Positions 57,843 through 64,000 of a stretch of 64,000 nt of DNA are shown piece by piece (the stretch's first letter is position 1; each line of letters begins with the position of its first letter). The DNA comes from Heliopora coerulea (taxonomy: Eukaryota; Cnidaria; Anthozoa; Scleralcyonacea; Helioporidae), in contig JASJOG010000044.1 of the NCBI GenBank assembly GCA_030142905.1, forward strand, positions 1,136,001-1,200,000. Reading direction: 5' to 3'. The notes under the pieces were generated by a model that saw only the letters and a program-made list of their open reading frames with translations, made no database searches and was not told the DNA's origin. Position numbers and translations under genes: made by a program.

Positions 57843-60755
57843 ATGGCGAGCGAAATCAAAACGGCGTACAAGAACTTCCCAGCCGAAGCAGATTTCCCAG
57901 ATTTATCTGCACACAACAATTACATGGCTAAAGCACTTACCAAAGACATTTACATGAAACTGCGGGACAAAGCCACCAAAAATGGATTCACATTTGACAA
58001 CGTGATTCAGACAGGAGTGGACAATCCAGGTACCAAAATACAAATTTAATCTGTACGCTGAAAGTTCTCAGAAATTTGGACATGTGTGTGACTTTAATTA
58101 CCAGAAATCTTTGATCAAGAAATTCGTAAACCATTGTGTGCAGGATGTTTTAATTTCATGCGGGATTTTTTTTTCTTTCATTCGTGGTTACAGTTGCAAC
58201 AGCGTAAAGTAAGCTTAACTTTGTGTTAGATTTGGTTTTTTTTTCTTTCAATTTAAAAAATGATGCCGTTACTTTCATTTTCTCTTTGTGCATAGCAAAT
58301 TGAACCAATTCTAACTAGATTCTAAATAATGAACCACAATCAAAATGACGGAATACGGATTGTCTGTCCACTGCTCGTATTTTCTAATCAACATGCGGCA
58401 ACCACTGAAAACTCGTGAAATCTTTTAGTAACAACAAACATACGTGAATTCCAGAATAACAGAATAGGAACGTGTCTTCGATTATGCGTTTCATCAGTAT
58501 GACGTCATTTTGTTTGATTGATGAAGAACTCTATTTACAGTTTCACGTGAACCTAATTGAATCTTTCAGTCCTTACATGAAACAAGGGTATATATTCACC
58601 TTACCCTGAAGGTGATCTTCAAATAGAACATAGAAATAAATATATGGAGAATAACTGAATTGTGAAAGGACGTACAAATTATCTTATCGGATAACATTTC
58701 TTTTCACCACACTAATCTTCTCTGATGGAAGATCTTCCCCATTCCACAACTTTTTGCAACAGAATCAAAGCAAAAGACGACAATGCTGGGGCAGAAACTG
58801 CGGGTCACGTTCAATTCGTTGAACTTTTTAATGTTTGCTAATGAAACGTACACTGAAGACAGTAGGAACCGGAGAATACGCTCGCTGATCTCAATTGTTC
58901 CTGTAATGAAATGTTTTTTTCGCCACTTGACTATACTAATACCTTCGCAAAAGCTGCCACGGTACTGCGGCCTCATCAACTTAGGTTCATTATGGCATCA
59001 TATATTGGTCTGTTTAGGTCATCCCTTTATCATGACAGTGGGTTGCGTGGCTGGAGATGAAGAGACGTACGACGATTTTGCCGACTTACTTGATCCTGTT
59101 ATCGAAGCTCGCCATGGTGGATTTAAAAAGACGGACATGCACAAAACCGACCTCGACTGGACCAAGCTAAACGGAGGAGAAGATCTTGATCCAAACTACG
59201 TGTTCTCAAGCCGCGTGAGAACTGGGCGAAGTGTACGAGGGTACTCGCTCCCACCACATTGCTCCAGAGCCGAAAGACGAAAGGTAGTAACTTAATGTCA
59301 TCAAGTCGTGAAGCATTGGAAAAATATATGTTTCTTGACTTCAGATTGTGTGAAAACTATGTGTATCTACTTTAGACTGAGAAATGTGTTGTGGACGCCT
59401 TGGACAAACTTGATGGAAAATTTGAAGGGAAATACTATCCGCTGAACAAAATGACTGAAGCGGAACAAAATCAGCTGATTGACGATCACTTCTTATTTGA
59501 TAAACCAGTTTCTCCATTATTGACATGCGCAGGAATGGCACGTGACTGGCCAGACGCCAGAGGTATGGTTACCTATAAACCTATCAACCAGCATATCTGT
59601 TCATCTTCTTACCTACCCTTTTACCAACCTACATACGTACTTCGGTGGAGAAATAGAGCCCCCTCTTTCTATTTCTCTCTTTATCCCTTCCACTCTCATT
59701 CCCTCCATCCTTCCATCCTTCCGTCCTTTCTGCCATCCTTTTTCCTTCCTACCTACTTATCTATCTGACGCCCCTACCTGCCTGCCTACTTTTCAACCTA
59801 CCTATCTACCATTCTACCCTACTTTATGTCTATCCCTGCCTATCCACCTACCTACCAAACTACCTTTCTGCCCACATACCTGCATACATATGCATACATG
59901 TACACCTACAATGAACGGGTGCATGGATACAGAATGTCACAAATGAGTGAGTAAGCGAATAGCTGGTCAGGACGTTTGGTTGTAGTGTGTGTGTATGTAC
60001 ATACGTATGTACGTACGTATGTGTGTATGTGTGTACGTACGTATGTATGTACGTACGTACGTACGTATGTGTGCATGTGTGTGTGTATGTATGTATGTAT
60101 GTATGTATGTATGCATGTATTTATGTATGAGACTGTATATACCTATTTGGGTGATGTACGTTTGATATAAACAGGAGCCTAATATATTGCAATCAGGAAA
60201 TTTTAAAGCTGATAAAGTAATTCATTCATTTAATGTCATCATTTTGTGTTCTCGTTAGGAATATGGCATAACAAGGACAAAAATTTCCTGGTATGGGTTA
60301 ACGAGGAAGACCATATTCGTGTTATTTCCATGCAAAAAGGTGGAAACATGAAAGAGGTGTTTGAAAGATTCTGCACTGGGCTACAGAAAGTGGAAGAGCT
60401 CATGAAAAAGTCCGGTCATGAATTTATGTGGAGTGAGCACTTGGGTTTCATTCTCACGTGCCCTTCGAATCTGGGCACGGGACTGCGGGCTGGTGTTCAC
60501 GTGAAAATTCCCAACTTAGCGAAAGATGAAAAGCGGCTGGACCAGATTCTAGAGAAACTGCGGCTTCAGAAACGTGGCACCGGGGGGGTAGACACCGCCA
60601 GCGTTGGTGGCGTCTACGACATTTCAAACGCAGACCGACTGGGATTCTCTGAAGTTGAACTCGTACAAACCGTGGTTGATGGTGTGAAACTTCTAGTTGA
60701 TTTGGAGAAGAAACTGGAGAAGGACGAATCCATCGATGACCTTGTTCCAAAGTAG
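57843..60755 (+). CDS. creatine kinase, cytosolic type
   Basis: Four exons: 57843-58029, 59018-59283, 59376-59562 and 60259-60755. Phases are consistent, giving 378 residues (vertebrate cytosolic CK 381). It transfers phosphate between ATP and creatine to buffer cellular energy. Seen: [111 protein letters not shown], the active-site block [14 protein letters not shown] with the reactive cysteine at 281, and [19 protein letters not shown] then DISNADRLG. The CPSNLGTG and LSAHNN-type sequences favour creatine over arginine kinase. There is no N-terminal mitochondrial presequence. It starts at the only ATG in exon 1 in good context. Confidence 0.95.
59565..60130. repeat. strand-asymmetric simple repeats in creatine kinase intron 3
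   Basis: First a pyrimidine-rich CCTA/CCTT/CTAC region (about 59565-59880), then a GTAC/GTAT/GTGT region (about 59980-60125). The cytosine/adenine-rich half is followed by a guanine/thymine-rich half on the same strand. Confidence 0.85.
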
Positions 60756-62065
60756 ACAAAAATGAACGCAAGCTGTATTGAGATGATTTAGTAAGGCGAA
60801 AACGTGAAGAACAACTTTGATATACGAGCAGTGCAGGCTGGATAATGTCAAACATCCGTATATGTTTCAAGTAATCACAGAAAAATACTGTAAATTCTCA
60901 TGAACTTAAACACAAAATTGGTACAGGAATAATTTTTTTTTAACAAAATTCTTGTTCTGCTTGGTTAAATTATGCCTTTCCACTATATGTAGTTTTCGGG
61001 TAGTTCTTCAAAATCAATGCCCGTTTGACAACAGCTCGATTCAGTTTCATTGAAAAAAGGGAAACGCAAATTTGAAACTCAAAATAGAATATACCGACAA
61101 AAGTAACGAAACTGAAGGTTCTACATTTAAAAACAGTGTGAGAGTCACGAACTATAACGAAACAAAGAGTTCGAGTGTTTGCTAATTAACCAGTGACAAA
61201 AATATTTATTGGTAAGAATTTCATTGCAGATATTGCTGACTACTTTTTAATAATACGCATTACTAATTCATCACGAAAAAACAAGAGAATTTAAAGTTTA
61301 ATCAATTGTTGTAAATGTGATATAACCACACGTGTTGTATCAAGTGATACAACTACTGTATTTACATGAATTTTTCGTTTCATTTTCTCAACTAAAATCG
61401 TTGGGATCTTCATTATCCTTGAAGAACACGAATGTTTTTGGTATCATGAATACTTACAATATTCACGTCAGAGCATGTTGTATCGGACAGACAACCACTC
61501 ACCTTCGCCTTGTGCTTGTATTTCCTATAGAACATCGCCACTCATGTAGTAAATAGTATTTAAAGTTTAGCTCAAAAAACAATTGTTGAGGCTATGAATC
61601 TCGAGTACCAGACCAATCCTGGCCAGCTCATTTCCCTGTAGACGTAGTTTAGTTCCATAAAAATGGCTGCTCAGGTAAATCTGACTACATTATTTTTACG
61701 TTAAGTATGTCGGTAGATTTAGCCAAAACGAAGCCTGAAAGTAGAAATTATGTCTATAATATACAAACAGTAACAATTTGGCTTGTTGAATACCGTTCCA
61801 AAAGATCGAACATGTCATTCAAATAATTTAAACCCTGAATGAAGGGCTAAATAATGAAGTTGGTACCTTATTTTACACTACAACCAGGCCAAGCCAAGTC
61901 ATTTAACTTCCAGCCTTTGAGACCTGATAATTTCATATCTGCCACGCACAAATTGAAACCAATCAGTTTAACTTTCTGGCATGAAAAAAAATTGTCTCTT
62001 GACAAAGCTAAGAAATAACATTAGGAACACAGGACATAAATTCATTTTAAACCACGTCACTGTGG
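60756..62065. other. convergent intergenic region, no gene recognised
   Basis: Lies between the creatine kinase stop and the AP-4 beta stop. It is AT-rich with only short frames. An ATGGCTGCTCAG/GTAAAT at about 61664-61675 resembles a first exon but has no partner exons. Confidence 0.4.
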
Positions 62066-64000
62066 CTAAGTGGATGATTTATCTAGTAAACAATTCTGAA
62101 ATAGTTCAATAAAAGAATGAACATGCGAAGGATCCTCCATCTTGATTACTGATATAAGAACATTGGTCGAGGTATCCAAAGTGACTTCACACAAGATGTA
62201 GCCATTTGCCTGCAAAACGAAACAACCCGATAATGATGGTATATCTGGGACACGTCCTTCGGATTCATCGGGATTGAATGAAAAGGGAGTTACATGATTA
62301 TCTTACAATGCAAAAGTGAAAGTTAGTTAGGACTTTTAAATGTAAGTCAAAATTCAAGTCGACGCGTAAAGGTGCCGCCAGGTCATATTAGATGCTGCGC
62401 ATCCAACTCAAGTTTATTAATTTTCTAAGTATGAAGTTTTTGCTCATTGAATGAGATGAAAAAAACCTGCTCGTTGCAAGTCGATGCAATTTTTTTTTCT
62501 TCCGGTGAACAAGCATCCAATCAGCGTTCTTATTGGTGGTACGACTTTTCCCCCTCCTCCGAAAATTCGTATAAAAGTTATGATTGGCTAGCAGTTTTCC
62601 CGCCGAAACATTGTCTTTGGCCAAACTCGCTCTTAAGTTTTAAACGTTTTGAAAACTACGCAATATATAAAAATATAATGAACCAGAACTTTATGGTTAA
62701 ATATTCGATGAAAAACTGAAAGGTAAGAGACACGTTTAAAGGTTTATGTTGCAAACAGAGTACTCCAAAGAAAGCGAATGTTGAAGGGTAAAAGGGGTTC
62801 TCCAAAAGACGAATTTTACCTTACGTAATGAAACTTCTTTTTATAAATTGAATAGATTTCTTTTTAATTCCAGGCAAGAGCCCACGAGATAAAGGAAAAA
62901 TTTGCTTCGCGCGAAAAAGCTTCTCTTCTACAAAACTGCCTTAATGTTTAACGTTATTGTGCTACGTTATTATTATCATTAACGTTGAAGATATGAAAAA
63001 TATAATGGATAAACGTCTCTTAGGAAGGCGGTGATTATAAAAATAGCTTATATTTTGATCGAAAACTAATCGTCGTCATTTTACCTTCTCTTTGAGGGAT
63101 TCTAGTTAAAAGTTTGACATTAAAATGGCAGATGAATTCTCATGTTCTGGCTGAAACTTTAAAATCCTCTCAGCGGCGTCGTATGTCGAACTGCAAAGGC
63201 GTAATATTTATTCATTTCCTTGTCCTCAGTATATTGCAAGAAGACGTCGTCAGCGACATTCTTGTCATTTTTTCCAAACCTCCCTGTTACAAAACGTTGC
63301 ATTACCGGCACGAAAAGAACAGTGCTTACCTGTGCATAGAAGAAATATCTCATTAGTTTAGCGTCTGGAGGGGTCGAGGCCATTGTATATATCCTCCTGC
63401 TAGTAAGCAAGCTCTGAAATTTGCTGTCGTTCGGCACTTGATCCAGCTGGATCTCATAGGATTCACTTAAGAAAACCAAAAATATATCATGAACGAAAGA
63501 CAACGAAAATTTTTCACATCGGAACAACAGTAAAGAGGCATTCGAAGTTTCCAAATTTACCAGTTCGGAAAACACTCCACTAATAGCTGCATTTATTCAA
63601 CTGGCAATCAAAACTGTTTTTAAAAATTGATCAAGTGTCAGTAAAGGGGGTAATTTCTCTTTCGAATATGAGAATAATTAGGATAAGTCTAGTACAATAC
63701 TTATCAAAAACTCGCTGCGAACTGTTGTGAACACATAAAGTTCCATTAAAATACGTCTCACAACCGCTCGACCACCGCCTGTACTCCCTCAATCGGGTTA
63801 CAAACACTGAAGAGAAATTACAGAGAAACATCACAAGTTCACGGCAAATCAGCAAAACAACCATTTACTCACGTTTCTGGCAACTTTCTCCACAATGTTT
63901 CAAATGTCTGATGGTGAAGATCAGGTTTTTCCAGCAATTTCAAACTTTCTGCTGATATTTCATCTACTGAAACTGACATTTCTTCTGATTTACCCTCATT
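62066..64000 (-). CDS. ap4b1: beta-adaptin C-terminal appendage, probably AP-4 complex subunit beta (3' part)
   Basis: Three minus-strand exons, 63873 to beyond 64000, 63330-63465 and 62066-62209, join in frame (phases 2 and 0) for the last 136 codons including the stop at 62066-62068. Seen: an acidic hinge, then DLHHQTFETLWRKLPET (beta-adaptin TFxxxWxxLP), YEIQLDQVPNDSKFQSLL, RRIYTMASTPPDAKLMRYFF and ANGYILCEVTLDTSTN, then HVHSFIELFQNCLL. The order matches the TBP-like platform at the end of beta-adaptins. It is clearly different from the strongly conserved AP-1/2 beta end, so AP-4 beta, a trans-Golgi vesicle coat subunit, is the best guess. The gene starts outside the window. Confidence 0.72.
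62517..62603 (+). promoter_or_regulatory. intronic CCAAT/TATA/E2F-like promoter cluster
   Basis: Contains CCAAT at 62517-62521, the inverted form ATTGG at 62532-62536, TATAAAAG at about 62571-62578, TGATTGGCTA at 62581-62590 and TTTTCCCGC at 62595-62603. It lies in an intron of the AP-4 beta gene. Downstream on the plus strand are a donor-like AAAG/GTAAGAG at 62722 and a strong acceptor (TTTCTTTTTAATTCCAG) at 62873. Confidence 0.45.

Noticed and set aside
60454..60870. 138-codon minus-strand frame
   Set aside because: Antisense shadow of creatine kinase exon 4, with no independent support.
61664..61675. ATGGCTGCTCAG/GTAAAT as a first exon of a plus-strand gene
   Set aside because: Only four codons and no in-phase downstream exon seen before the antisense AP-4 beta gene.

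Overview
The window looks like nuclear DNA from an early-branching animal, most likely an anthozoan cnidarian such as a stony coral. This is an inference from intron-rich animal genes with consensus GT/AG junctions, an AT-rich background, a creatine kinase, lin52, odf3 and tmem41a set, and a repeat load of Penelope-like elements, a CR1/L2-type LINE, tRNA-like short repeats and a cysteine-rich transposon. No bacterial, organellar or CRISPR feature is seen. || Layout. 1-3.2 kb: 5' part of a minus-strand gene for a membrane-anchored SMP lipid-transfer protein (five exons, running off the left edge), with a duplicated CCAAT/E2F-like promoter just upstream. 3.5-8.0 kb: no gene recognised. 8.0-28.5 kb: a repeat-dominated block. 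It holds a hairpin cluster, a Penelope endonuclease fragment, a roughly 1-kb segmental array carrying an exon-like module with a variable number of ~97-bp units, a TIR transposon with a decayed CxC-type protein gene, a nearly complete Penelope-like element with target-site duplication, and a decayed LINE. 30.1-33.8 kb: lin52, six exons, complete. 35.1-39.0 kb: odf3/SHIPPO-repeat gene, four exons, complete. 41.1-52.8 kb: equilibrative nucleoside transporter (SLC29 family), 15 exons, complete. 53.3-57.1 kb: tmem41a on the minus strand, five exons, complete, tail-to-tail with the transporter. 57.8-60.8 kb: creatine kinase, four exons, complete, divergent from tmem41a. 62.1-64.0 kb: the last three exons of a beta-adaptin, probably AP-4 beta, on the minus strand, running off the right edge. 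|| Splice phases were checked by hand at the junctions of all these genes and they keep frame. One junction in the transporter (exon 10/11) has two equally good solutions. The host genes are unrelated housekeeping or ciliary functions (cell-cycle repression complex, sperm/cilium microtubule protein, nucleoside uptake, ER lipid scramblase, phosphagen buffering, vesicle adaptor) and do not form a cluster. || The most unusual material is in the repeats. The Penelope element carries a hammerhead-ribozyme-like core in its inverted pseudo-LTRs, and similar cores recur in odf3 introns. The CxC-type gene is bracketed by ~156-bp terminal inverted repeats, which argues that it is a DNA transposon. The 9.3-12.4 kb array expands an exon-like block in steps of about 97 bp. 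Large fold-back palindromes with tRNA-like cores sit at 27.6 and 43.0 kb.
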